A DNA stretch of 64,000 nt from Pseudothermotoga sp. (GTDB lineage Bacteria; Thermotogota; Thermotogae; Thermotogales; DSM-5069), in assembly GCA_025060105.1 (NCBI GenBank), contig JANXCS010000006.1, forward strand, positions 1 through 64,000, read 5' to 3'. Below the pieces are notes generated by a model. That model did not search any database. It worked only from the letters and a program-made list of their open reading frames with translations, and had not been told where the DNA came from. Below, one piece after another: positions 1-7,678 of this stretch. Both the position numbers and the translations under genes were made by a program. Position 1 is the stretch's first letter. Each line of letters begins with the position of its first letter.

Positions 1-5
1 TGCCA

Positions 6-344
6 ATTGCCATCTCTTTCAGAGAGTATCTCTTTTCGGACAGCAGATTTATAAGTTTGGAGCCTGGGGGGTTTGTTATTATTGCCATCTCTTTCAGAGA
101 GTATCTCTTTTCGGACCATAGAAAGAAACGGGGTCCGTGGACTCCGAACGCTCGCTATTGCCATCTCTTTCAGAGAGTATCTCTTTTCGGACTGTTAAAG
201 CAGGTATATGAAGCAGGCGTCTGGGGGGTCTGATTGCCATCTCTTTCAGAGAGTATCTCTTTTCGGACTAGCGAATACATCGAAAGATATGGTTTAAAGG
301 GACTCCGTATTGCCATCTCTTTCAGAGAGTATCTCTTTTCGGAC
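6..344 (-). CRISPR. CRISPR array, 5 identical 36-bp repeats, open at left edge
   Basis: Five identical 36-bp repeats lie at 6-41, 81-116, 157-192, 233-268 and 309-344, with four unrelated spacers of 39, 40, 40 and 40 bp. On the plus strand the repeat begins ATTGCC and ends TCGGAC. Only five bases precede the first copy, so the array probably continues beyond the window. The right-hand copy is not degenerate, which suggests the right end (facing the cas operon) is leader-proximal and that transcription runs leftward, the same way as the cas genes; the strand given is inferred from this. The repeat contains TCTCT-AGAGA-TCTCT arms that can form two alternative hairpins. Confidence 0.97.
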
Positions 345-645
345 CGTGTTTTTTTGAAAAGATCATTAATTCAAAATTTCGGTAATCGAATTTCCAAACC
401 TAACGTTGTCGATGTTAGATGCAACTAAATATTTGGGGGTTTTGTTACTCTTTTTAGCTTGAGATGCGGTTTCGTAATCTCTGTACATGAAACGGCTTGT
501 CTGCATGATTCATATTTTTGGGATGTGGTCTGGAAATGTTTCATCTTAATGTAACAGTGTATCCAAATTTTGTTCAAACAAGCTTCAGATGTCTCTTCAC
601 TTGTCAAAGACCATAATTTTACGTACGTGGAACAAAGATCATGTC
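345..645. other. AT-rich gap between CRISPR array and Argonaute gene, candidate leader
   Basis: No convincing gene is seen in these 301 bases. The part next to the array (about 345-460) is AT-rich and would be the leader if the array is read leftward. It contains an imperfect inverted repeat at about 401-419 (CTAAC and GTTAG arms). No clear -35/-10 pair or strong hairpin terminator for the cas operon could be recognised, so the leader assignment rests on position and on the intact terminal repeat. Confidence 0.4.
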
Positions 646-2553
646 CTAGGGATTTTGATGTTGGAAATAGGGTATGTAGAGTTTCCATTCATCTTTCAAG
701 AGTGACACCTTATCGACAATGTAGATGGGATAAGGTAGCTTCAAATTCACGTATGGTGTCGGATGGAACAATCTGGTCGTGAGATAGATTTCGTATGCTA
801 TTTGCTCTTCAGAAAGGTTTGATCTGTTAGTATGGATATTTATCTCAACCCCTTTTTGCAAGTTGTACGTATCAGCAAAATAGATGTACTTGTTTTTCTG
901 GAGTTCTATTAGCTTTCCTTTCAAGTTCATGGATGAGTTTATGTTCGAGTTTTTGTTGATCTCAACTATCACATAATCCACTTTTAAGATATCTAGATGA
1001 TTTTTCAATTCTGTTGTGTCTTCTATGAACAATCCGTCGCGAATCAAAAAGAGTATTCTTGGTGGAACGCCATTTGAGAGTGTGTAAAGATCAATAGATC
1101 TAGCGATATTTTTCAACAGTAGGTTCATGTCTAGCCTTTCATCCAACTTTAGATTCAGTTCTTGATCAATGTACAGTATTTTTCCTTTAGAATCAACAGC
1201 CGCAAAGGCATAGTCGGATCGTCTTTTGTGATGATCATGACTCAGATCGAATCCAGTGTACAGCGCACCGTTTGAAAGACCAGACAAATAATACGGTTGA
1301 GATCCTGGAACAAAATTGATCGTTTTGTAAGCAAAACTCTTCAGAACGTAGACTTGATTTTCAACGATTTTCGAAACTAGAATGGGTAGAACTATAAGGT
1401 TCTTTGGGAATTTTTTCAAAAATTTTCCAAGGCCATTGTAAGTTTTCGAAAGAAGGACGATCACGACTGTTCCATTCGGTAGAGCTCCAAGTTTTTCAGA
1501 GTCTAAAAGCTCGAGGTCCTCTTCTCGATATAAAAATTCGACTGTTTCAAAACTCTGTACGTTGGGTACGATTGATCTTAAGGTCTTCATATAAATGGAA
1601 TTGTCTGAGATTAATTTGTCTATAAGTTGTTGCCTTTGCTCTTTTGAAAGCTTATCAGGAAGCAGGAGCACTATTCTCAATCGGCTGGGTTTGACTCTCC
1701 AGCCAAACTGAAAGACGTCTCTAACCTGGTTCGATTTACCTTTGGCAAATTGGTAGACAATACCAAAGTTCTTTATACTACCTTGTTTCAAAGAATAAGG
1801 TTTCTTTACATCGATCAGTTCTTCCAAAAACTTCAACTCAGTCGGTAACTTTTTGAACAGTGAGGGAATTTTATTCGTATAAAGTTCGTAAATTTCCTTT
1901 GAGATTTTCAATTTTTCCATTTCTTTAGGGGAGAAGTTGAAGAAATAGTTCTCAGGTTGAGAAACTTCTTTCTGGAAATGTTCGTTTATTTGTATGACGA
2001 GCTTTCCGTTTTCAATACAAACGAAGGGGAAAGATCTACCTGAAATAATGTTGAGCAGGAATGCAGACCTCACTGTTGAATGGAGTGCCGATTTGGTAGA
2101 TAGAAACACTAGACGGGGATTGATCGATAGATAAAATTTTTCGTCAATTTGATGGATTCCAATTCGATAAGCTTCGAAATAGGAGACTTCTGGATGGGTT
2201 CGTAACGGTGTTTTCGTTGCCAAGGAAATGTACAAATGTTGTGCTGCTTTGGCAAATTTATTGTCTTTGAAGAGTTTTTCGATATAGCTGTAAAGAGTTT
2301 TAACAAAGAGTGTCACGTCGTTTTCAACTATTTGCTCTTTCTTTTTGTACATGCTTGAACGCTCTGGTAATATCTTCACATTCCTGTTTGTAAGAGGCAG
2401 TTCAACCCAGACGAGATCTGAAGAGTGGACGAATCTTATGTTGTTCATCCGTGACATATTTCGAGCGAACTGTTCTGGAGAGCTTTCAGGGTTGTAATAG
2501 AAAATCCTTTTTACCTTGTCAGGGATGACGATTCTGTACAGATTCAGTTCCAT
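646..2553 (-). CDS. ago: CRISPR-associated prokaryotic Argonaute, Marinitoga (MpAgo) type
   Basis: Probable guide-directed nuclease of 635 residues, close to the 639 of MpAgo, which uses 5'-OH RNA guides to cut single-stranded DNA and RNA. The C-terminal PIWI domain shows GFDLSHD (D436), LDERL (E472) and IRDG (D506). The spacing D-36-E-34-D is the same as in MpAgo (D446, E482, D516), and the position matching its fourth residue N624 is D614 (YIVDK). The catalytic tetrad therefore looks intact, possibly as DEDD. The start is preceded by GAGGAGG eight bases upstream. The gene lies 13 bp after cas2 with its ribosome binding site inside that gap, so it is the last gene of the cas operon. The function in vivo, whether adaptation or interference, is not known from sequence. 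N, PAZ and MID regions are assumed from length. Confidence 0.92.
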   Translation of the reverse strand: MELNLYRIVIPDKVKRIFYYNPESSPEQFARNMSRMNNIRFVHSSDLVWVELPLTNRNVKILPERSSMYKKKEQIVENDVTLFVKTLYSYIEKLFKDNKFAKAAQHLYISLATKTPLRTHPEVSYFEAYRIGIHQIDEKFYLSINPRLVFLSTKSALHSTVRSAFLLNIISGRSFPFVCIENGKLVIQINEHFQKEVSQPENYFFNFSPKEMEKLKISKEIYELYTNKIPSLFKKLPTELKFLEELIDVKKPYSLKQGSIKNFGIVYQFAKGKSNQVRDVFQFGWRVKPSRLRIVLLLPDKLSKEQRQQLIDKLISDNSIYMKTLRSIVPNVQSFETVEFLYREEDLELLDSEKLGALPNGTVVIVLLSKTYNGLGKFLKKFPKNLIVLPILVSKIVENQVYVLKSFAYKTINFVPGSQPYYLSGLSNGALYTGFDLSHDHHKRRSDYAFAAVDSKGKILYIDQELNLKLDERLDMNLLLKNIARSIDLYTLSNGVPPRILFLIRDGLFIEDTTELKNHLDILKVDYVIVEINKNSNINSSMNLKGKLIELQKNKYIYFADTYNLQKGVEINIHTNRSNLSEEQIAYEIYLTTRLFHPTPYVNLKLPYPIYIVDKVSLLKDEWKLYIPYFQHQNP

Positions 2554-2566
2554 CGGTGAATCCTCC

Positions 2567-2854
2567 TCATATAACGATCACATCTTGGTCGAAGAAGCGC
2601 CCTTTATCCTTACCAATCGTAACTATTTTGTCTCTCACGCCTTTAGTTATTGGGTATATCCTCACCGTATCTTCTTCAGGTTTAATGCGTTTTTTAATAC
2701 CACGTACGAGTTGGTCAAGCTGTGATTCAGCGAGTTCTGTTTCGAAAACGCTGTATTGAACCCTCACACCGTAGCTTTCCAGGTAATCAGACAATTCTTT
2801 CCGTCTTTTATCGTCAGTCACATCGTAACTCACAACGAAAAGCACGTTTATCAC
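2567..2854 (-). CDS. cas2: CRISPR adaptation protein Cas2
   Basis: Small ferredoxin-fold protein of 95 residues that forms the Cas1-Cas2 spacer integrase with the upstream gene. It opens with a hydrophobic strand and the conserved SYDV motif containing the usual aspartate, followed by DDKRRKELSDYLESYG and VQYSVFE, both characteristic of Cas2. The start is GTG, and its GTGA overlaps the cas1 stop, so translation is coupled. The gene is followed after 13 bp by the Argonaute gene. Assignment is firm; whether it keeps any nuclease activity of its own cannot be told. Confidence 0.95.
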   Translation of the reverse strand: MINVLFVVSYDVTDDKRRKELSDYLESYGVRVQYSVFETELAESQLDQLVRGIKKRIKPEEDTVRIYPITKGVRDKIVTIGKDKGRFFDQDVIVI

Positions 2855-3849
2855 TTCCTGAAGTAGGGTATATAGTGTTCGTCTTCACCTAGTACTACGC
2901 GAGCGTAGTGCCTAGCTTGCTTTTCGAAAATCGTTCTCACATAATTCTCCTCGTCGTCCAGGTGGTATTTCATCTTGCTGTTCAAACGTTCCTCGAATTT
3001 GCTTATGAACCTTTTCAAAGCGTCTTTTGTGAAGTGAATTATTCCTCCTTCGATCTCTTCGAAATCCTGAATCGTGAACTCGTTTCTGTTGATCGCGTTC
3101 ACCACGAAACTGTCCACAAGTATGCATCTGTACTCCTCCGTGAGATCAAACAACAATGATTTCTTCGAAACGTCAACGGTATGCAAGTTCCCGAGGTATG
3201 GATCGAGCCCCACAGCGTTCAAAGCTGCTTCAATCTCGTTGTAAAGTAAGCTGTAACCAAGAGAAAGCATTGCGTTTATCGGATCTTTTGGAGGATGTGC
3301 GACCCGCTTTTCAAATTTGAACTGTTCACTCTTGAACAATTTTCCAAAGCCTTGGAAATAGTACCTTGATCCGATCCCTTCCAGTCCGATTATTTGTTCG
3401 ATGGTATCAGCCAAGGAGACTTTCTCGATGATTTTTCTCAAAGCTGCCATTTCCTCACCGAGGAAGCCTCGGGGTAGATTTTTACTCCTGTTGCTCAGAA
3501 AATCATAGTAGTTTTTTAATTTTCCAGTGACTATGGCTCGCGCCATTTTCAACTTGAAAGCAGCGTCGTTGTATCTTTCGTATTGTTTGAGTCTAAGCAG
3601 AACATTCCTATATTCATTTGTACAGAGTTTTCCTCTGTATTTGCCGTACTGGGTCATGAACACGACCTCGATCCCATTTTCCAAGAAGTAGTTGATCAAC
3701 TGGGTGGTCATCGATATCATGCCCATGAGATTGATCTTCTCGATTTTTTTGAGCGGTATCTCGGCTAAAATTTCACCTTGTTTTGAAACGATAAGCTTTC
3801 CGGATTCTTTGGAAAGTAAAGCACCTTGTTCGGTCACGTACAGTACCAT
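2851..3849 (-). CDS. cas1: CRISPR integrase Cas1
   Basis: Spacer-integrating endonuclease, 332 residues from the ATG at 3849, which has GAGGG about seven bases upstream. A GTG at 3861 that overlaps the previous stop is a less likely start. The N-terminus (LYVTEQGALLSK) is typical of Cas1. The metal-binding residues are visible: Glu in GLEGIGSRYYF, His in LGNLHTVD and Glu in LFDLTEEYR. It is a plain Cas1 with no fused reverse transcriptase or Cas6 domain. It sits between the primase-polymerase and cas2, an order reported for CRISPR-associated primase-polymerases in Marinitoga. Confidence 0.95.
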   Translation of the reverse strand: MVLYVTEQGALLSKESGKLIVSKQGEILAEIPLKKIEKINLMGMISMTTQLINYFLENGIEVVFMTQYGKYRGKLCTNEYRNVLLRLKQYERYNDAAFKLKMARAIVTGKLKNYYDFLSNRSKNLPRGFLGEEMAALRKIIEKVSLADTIEQIIGLEGIGSRYYFQGFGKLFKSEQFKFEKRVAHPPKDPINAMLSLGYSLLYNEIEAALNAVGLDPYLGNLHTVDVSKKSLLFDLTEEYRCILVDSFVVNAINRNEFTIQDFEEIEGGIIHFTKDALKRFISKFEERLNSKMKYHLDDEENYVRTIFEKQARHYARVVLGEDEHYIPYFRK

Positions 3850-3857
3850 ACTTTCCC

Positions 3858-5477
3858 TCACAAGATGATTTGTATCTCTCCGTTGTTTTTTCTGACGACC
3901 ATATTTTCCACGTGTATCTCATCATTTGTCATCTTTAAGGCTAAAATCGTTTTCAGCGTTTTTATTTGAACTTCAATTTCTGTTTTTTTCCTCGTTTTGT
4001 CCAAGATCTTTCTAACCAGATCTCTCACATCGACCTTTTGAAGTACGAATGAAAGACAGTCTACAGCAAAACAAATGGGACTGTTGAAGACCGTTTTGAA
4101 TTTACAGTTACAACGTTCCAAGCTCAAAGCGATGGATTTGTTCACGATTTGTTCTCTTATTTCTTCACAGCTTATGGGAATAGAATCCAAGCTGTTCAGA
4201 ATCGCTTCCAGTCTGTGTTGGGAATAGTTTATAGTGTTTTCAAGCAAACTAGTGAGGAATCTTTTCGATTCCTCGAGAAATCCACAAGCTGCGATCAGGA
4301 TGTATTCTTCATCGGTCGTTATGTAAGCGGATTTTTGAATCTTTTCAGCGATTTGGTTGAGGACATGACACGATTGGATCACGTGATTGATCGTGTCCGA
4401 AGTTTTTGCATGATCGATCTCACTTCTGATGATCTTCTTTATGTTCTTTTGAGTATTTTTTGGCTCATCAATGCGTGGAAGTTCATGCGAGTTTTGTTGC
4501 AACAAATCATTGTAGAGCCGTTCAAGGATCTTGACATCGTTTTGTTCCATTTTCATGAGGTACTCAAGTTGGTTGGAAACTGGTTCGAGATTTTTGTCCA
4601 CAAAAACACACCTGTTAGCCGTTTTTCTGTGAACACCGAGAGGTAACTTGATGAGATTACCAAGACCTCCAGCTGTGTCAGACTGCTTAGGAAAGATTTC
4701 TACGCTGATGTGTTCTGGTATGGAAATTTCAGAAACTATTCTTTTCAAAACTAGCCTTACTTTGTAAGCTTGAACCCACGTGTTGAAGAAGATCCACACG
4801 TGATAACCTTTGTTTCCGCTGAACTCGAGGTAGTGTTTGATGCCCTCGATTTCCAATTCTTTGCAGATTTGTTTAACCACCTCTTGACAGTTCAAAAGTG
4901 CCTTTTCTCGATCTTTCAAGACTGTGTCTTTGAGATCTACATCGAAGGCGGCGAATTTTATACAGTTGTCAGACCTCAACGGATACACTCCAATAGTTTT
5001 GGATCCTTCTAAATGATCAATGATGTCTCTTTCTTTCATCGGAGACCTCACTGGGTAGTATCCAGTACTCGTTTGAACGGCGAACACGTCTTCTCTACCG
5101 GAGAACAGTTCAAGAAATTTCTTGATGACACGTTGGTCTATTTGGTTCACTTTTAAATCGTTTTTGACAGGGTTCACCGTACCTAGTTTTTCGTAAATCA
5201 ATGCGGCTAGATCGGTCATTCCAAGTTCTTCGTAAACTTGTGCAAGTTTTTCCATGTACTGTTTTTCGGCTGTTTTTTGAACCAAGATTTCGAGAACTTC
5301 CCTCGCTTTCTCATAACGTTGAAACTCCAACAGTAAGTTGGCGTATTTTTGGAGTGAACCGTCCTCCACGCATAATTCGTTGAAGGCTTTTTCGTAGTAT
5401 TCAAGAGCTTTCACGAAGTCAAATTCTTCCTCTGCTTTCAAAGCCAACTCTTTGAAGTTCAAGGAATCACTCCTCAT
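3858..5477 (-). CDS. CRISPR-associated primase-polymerase (TPR + AEP + Cys-rich C-terminus), CAPP-like
   Basis: Protein of 539 residues. Residues about 10-100 are TPR-like helical repeats (EFDFVKALEYYEKA, YEKAREVLEIL). Residues about 110-310 are an archaeo-eukaryotic primase domain with the catalytic FDVD pair (D179, D181), SGNKGYHVWIF with H226, and KLPLGVHRKT at 277-286. The C-terminal part carries cysteines at about 370, 398, 437, 456, 458, 469 and 474 that could hold an iron-sulfur cluster or zinc. The family is known from Marinitoga, where such CAPP enzymes prime and extend DNA and bind Cas1-Cas2, implying a role in making or repairing spacers. The ATG overlaps the cas6 stop (ATGA); an in-frame TTG at 5462 has a better Shine-Dalgarno sequence (AGGAG) and could be the real start. 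Function is inferred from family and position. Confidence 0.88.
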   Translation of the reverse strand: MRSDSLNFKELALKAEEEFDFVKALEYYEKAFNELCVEDGSLQKYANLLLEFQRYEKAREVLEILVQKTAEKQYMEKLAQVYEELGMTDLAALIYEKLGTVNPVKNDLKVNQIDQRVIKKFLELFSGREDVFAVQTSTGYYPVRSPMKERDIIDHLEGSKTIGVYPLRSDNCIKFAAFDVDLKDTVLKDREKALLNCQEVVKQICKELEIEGIKHYLEFSGNKGYHVWIFFNTWVQAYKVRLVLKRIVSEISIPEHISVEIFPKQSDTAGGLGNLIKLPLGVHRKTANRCVFVDKNLEPVSNQLEYLMKMEQNDVKILERLYNDLLQQNSHELPRIDEPKNTQKNIKKIIRSEIDHAKTSDTINHVIQSCHVLNQIAEKIQKSAYITTDEEYILIAACGFLEESKRFLTSLLENTINYSQHRLEAILNSLDSIPISCEEIREQIVNKSIALSLERCNCKFKTVFNSPICFAVDCLSFVLQKVDVRDLVRKILDKTRKKTEIEVQIKTLKTILALKMTNDEIHVENMVVRKNNGEIQIIL

Positions 5478-6280
5478 TCGATGGGCAATCTCTCGATCTG
5501 ACCGAGTCCCATCGTCGTTTTGTACCCAACACCCGCAAAGAAGGCAAAATCGGCGAGCACGTTCGTGATTTTCAGTAGTTCTTGGTTGTTCTCTGGAACT
5601 TTGAAGATGACATCTCCGACGAATCCTTCGAGATAGAAATCTCTAAAAATCACCCGTTTGGATATGGTTTTCCTCTCGAGTATCGAAATCTCCTTGAATT
5701 GTTTTTCAATCTGCTGCTCTATCTTAAATTCGGAAAATTTGTTGAATTTTCTCAAAAGACTGAAAAAGACTTTCTCCGGCACAGGATATCTGTTATGTTC
5801 ATCTCCCGATCTGAAGAGCGTTGGTGTGTGGAACCTAAGTTTTATAAGGTTCGATTCTAATGGGCTGAGGAAGAGTTCTTGGGCAGATGCGTGTGCTGCC
5901 CATTTACTGTGCTCTTTGTCGAAGAATATCTCGACTATTCTGTAGGGTATGTTGCCTATTTTCATTTCCTGTCTCAGTGCATTTTTTTCTAGTAAACTCG
6001 CAATCATGGAATCGAAGATCTCATCGTTCAGCATTGTGATTCTTATGAAATAAAAGGAGTGTTTGTTGATGTGTATAGGCTCATCAACGTTAAGGCCTAA
6101 AAAGGATGAAACTGTGAACGGCTTTTCTTTTTTCTCATCGTGAAGTAACTTCGCCATTTTTGGATCGGACTTACTGATAAGGTCAAGAAAAAAACTGTGT
6201 ACTTTCTGACCGGGGTAAAAATCGTATACACCTTCATCTAAAGCTTGTAGTTTGATGACCACACTGTGAAAGATACGCAT
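5474..6280 (-). CDS. cas6: Cas6 CRISPR RNA endoribonuclease
   Basis: RAMP-fold ribonuclease that cuts CRISPR transcripts within the repeat, 268 residues from the ATG at 6280. The middle part has the Cas6 signature IKLRFHTPTLF followed by a helical stretch (PVPEKVFFSLLRKF), and the end carries the glycine-rich loop AGVGYKTTMGLGQ just before the C-terminus. Its stop overlaps the start of the primase-polymerase gene by four bases and it begins six bases after the DUF457-like gene. A catalytic histidine is expected near the N-terminus; H6 and H29 are candidates but cannot be decided by eye. Confidence 0.92.
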   Translation of the reverse strand: MRIFHSVVIKLQALDEGVYDFYPGQKVHSFFLDLISKSDPKMAKLLHDEKKEKPFTVSSFLGLNVDEPIHINKHSFYFIRITMLNDEIFDSMIASLLEKNALRQEMKIGNIPYRIVEIFFDKEHSKWAAHASAQELFLSPLESNLIKLRFHTPTLFRSGDEHNRYPVPEKVFFSLLRKFNKFSEFKIEQQIEKQFKEISILERKTISKRVIFRDFYLEGFVGDVIFKVPENNQELLKITNVLADFAFFAGVGYKTTMGLGQIERLPIE

Positions 6281-6286
6281 CACCCC

Positions 6287-7072
6287 TCAGCTTTTTGTAG
6301 ACTCGTTAACGGATTTCCTTGGTTGAGAAAATATCGCCGCGGCAAGGGCGTTGGAAGTGAACAGGCTTTGATGTTGTCTCATGGATAGACCATTGATACC
6401 TGTGTACGGCTTCGTTCGTGTGCTGAAAAGATTTGCATCTTTAGCGAAGTGTAAAAACAATCCAAGCCACATACCCGATATTGCAGCATTGTGATGTTTT
6501 TTTGCAAAGTTCAGAAAGGCTTGAAATAATTTGGACTTTGGAACATAGCCATGTTTTTCTGATTCTACCGCGAGTGCCACTAGAAATCTGATGACAAACT
6601 CGAGTGTTAGACCGATGAGTATGCTGTGTGTGAAAAAGTTCCTATGTTTTCCCACACCAAATTTGGTGTCGATATCCGGGAGTCCCCCTTCAAGATCAAA
6701 ACCACCGCTGACCAAGAAAGCAGACAACGCTACTATTGCAAAATCGATCGCGGTATCGACCTTTTGCTGTTGAGTCATGCTCTCCCAAGTCTTTTTAATC
6801 TTTTCTGCTCTGCTTTTCAGCTGGTCCTTCAGGTCGATCAACCACTTCTTCGGAGCGGCCCACTTTTCTTCTCTTACAGTTTTACAGAGATATTTTGTAA
6901 GCTTCACGGAGCTCACCACAGTGAATTTCATAAAACTGAAGATGTTTCTTATTTTCGTCTCGATCGTCACTCTCAAAGCTTCCTTGAGAGCATTAGAAGC
7001 TATCTCAGCCATTTTGTCATCTGAAATCAGATTGCGTAGAGCCAACAGATCTTGTTTAAGTTCTTCCTGCAT
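6287..7072 (-). CDS. Membrane-bound metal-dependent hydrolase homologue (YdjM/DUF457-like) within the cas operon
   Basis: Protein of 261 residues with a helical, charged N-terminal half (about 1-100) and a hydrophobic C-terminal half. The metal-site pattern of the YdjM/DUF457 family is visible: GGLPDID (D133, D135), GKHRNFFTHS (H143, H149) and LFLHFAKDA (H208, D212). Hydrophobic segments at about 108-124, 150-168 and 196-210 suggest a membrane protein. It has a good Shine-Dalgarno sequence (GGGGGAG) and lies between an extra RAMP gene and cas6 in the same transcript. No CARF or other ligand-binding domain was seen. The family is annotated as putative membrane hydrolases of unknown substrate; a role as a membrane-acting ancillary effector of type III immunity is only a hypothesis. 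Confidence 0.7.
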   Translation of the reverse strand: MQEELKQDLLALRNLISDDKMAEIASNALKEALRVTIETKIRNIFSFMKFTVVSSVKLTKYLCKTVREEKWAAPKKWLIDLKDQLKSRAEKIKKTWESMTQQQKVDTAIDFAIVALSAFLVSGGFDLEGGLPDIDTKFGVGKHRNFFTHSILIGLTLEFVIRFLVALAVESEKHGYVPKSKLFQAFLNFAKKHHNAAISGMWLGLFLHFAKDANLFSTRTKPYTGINGLSMRQHQSLFTSNALAAAIFSQPRKSVNESTKS

Positions 7073-7099
7073 ATTCTCTCCCCCAACTATCTCGGAAGT

Positions 7100-7678
7100 T
7101 CACTCTTCACCAACTTCGAAAACCTCTACGTCTCCAAAACCATACTTTCTGTTTTCTCCAAAACCCGCGTATCGAGAAAATTTCATCAGGGCGGAGGCAT
7201 CTTCGTTCAACGTTCTGATAGTGATATAGGTGTTCGTCCTATCAACTTTCATTGAGGCAAAGAGATATTTTGGTTTGATATTTATACCGAGGAACATCGA
7301 AAAATCGCTGATGAGTTGTTTGAAACTTATGACGTCGGCGTCGTAAATCTTCAGAATGTACGTGCTCGGAGGTGTGAAGAGTTCCTTGGTGAGGGTCCAT
7401 TCAAAAAATGGGTTGTCTGATCTGAACGAGCTCTTCAATTCGTTCGGCAGGTTCAGTATGAAAAATCGAAAGAGAGCGGGTAATGGGCTAGATAGCACCA
7501 AGCAGTTACCGTGTTTAGTCCGAACCGGTCCCATTACCCGTAAAGTACCATCCGGCGCATTCAGAACGAACTCATAAATGGCTTCATTTATATCCTTGAT
7601 AAGTTTTAGGACATACTGCCATTTTTCTTCATGATCATTGAAGATTTCACTGGTGTAAATGGGAAATCTACCAATCAT
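7100..7678 (-). CDS. Additional RAMP-superfamily protein, Cas6-like C-terminus
   Basis: Protein of 192 residues from the ATG at 7678, whose ATGA overlaps the csm5 stop and which is preceded by AGGTGG; a start 24 bases further upstream is possible but less likely. The end of the protein shows SRYAGFGENRKYGFGDVEVF, a glycine-rich loop like that closing Cas6 and other RAMP proteins. It is too short for a normal Csm4 or Csm5, and all five Csm subunits plus a separate Cas6 are already present. It may be a second Cas6-like processing enzyme or an extra complex subunit. The general fold is fairly clear, the precise role is not. Confidence 0.65.
   Translation of the reverse strand: MIGRFPIYTSEIFNDHEEKWQYVLKLIKDINEAIYEFVLNAPDGTLRVMGPVRTKHGNCLVLSSPLPALFRFFILNLPNELKSSFRSDNPFFEWTLTKELFTPPSTYILKIYDADVISFKQLISDFSMFLGINIKPKYLFASMKVDRTNTYITIRTLNEDASALMKFSRYAGFGENRKYGFGDVEVFEVGEE

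Noticed and set aside
234-428. Plus-strand open frame across CRISPR repeats
   Set aside because: It consists of repeat and spacer sequence in the array, not a gene.
570-782. Plus-strand open frame opposite the end of the Argonaute gene
   Set aside because: Most of it is the shadow of the Argonaute coding region and no start signal is visible.
2851-6280. A reverse transcriptase fused to Cas1 or Cas6
   Set aside because: Neither Cas1 nor Cas6 has extra length and no YxDD motif was seen; the polymerase in this cassette is an AEP primase.
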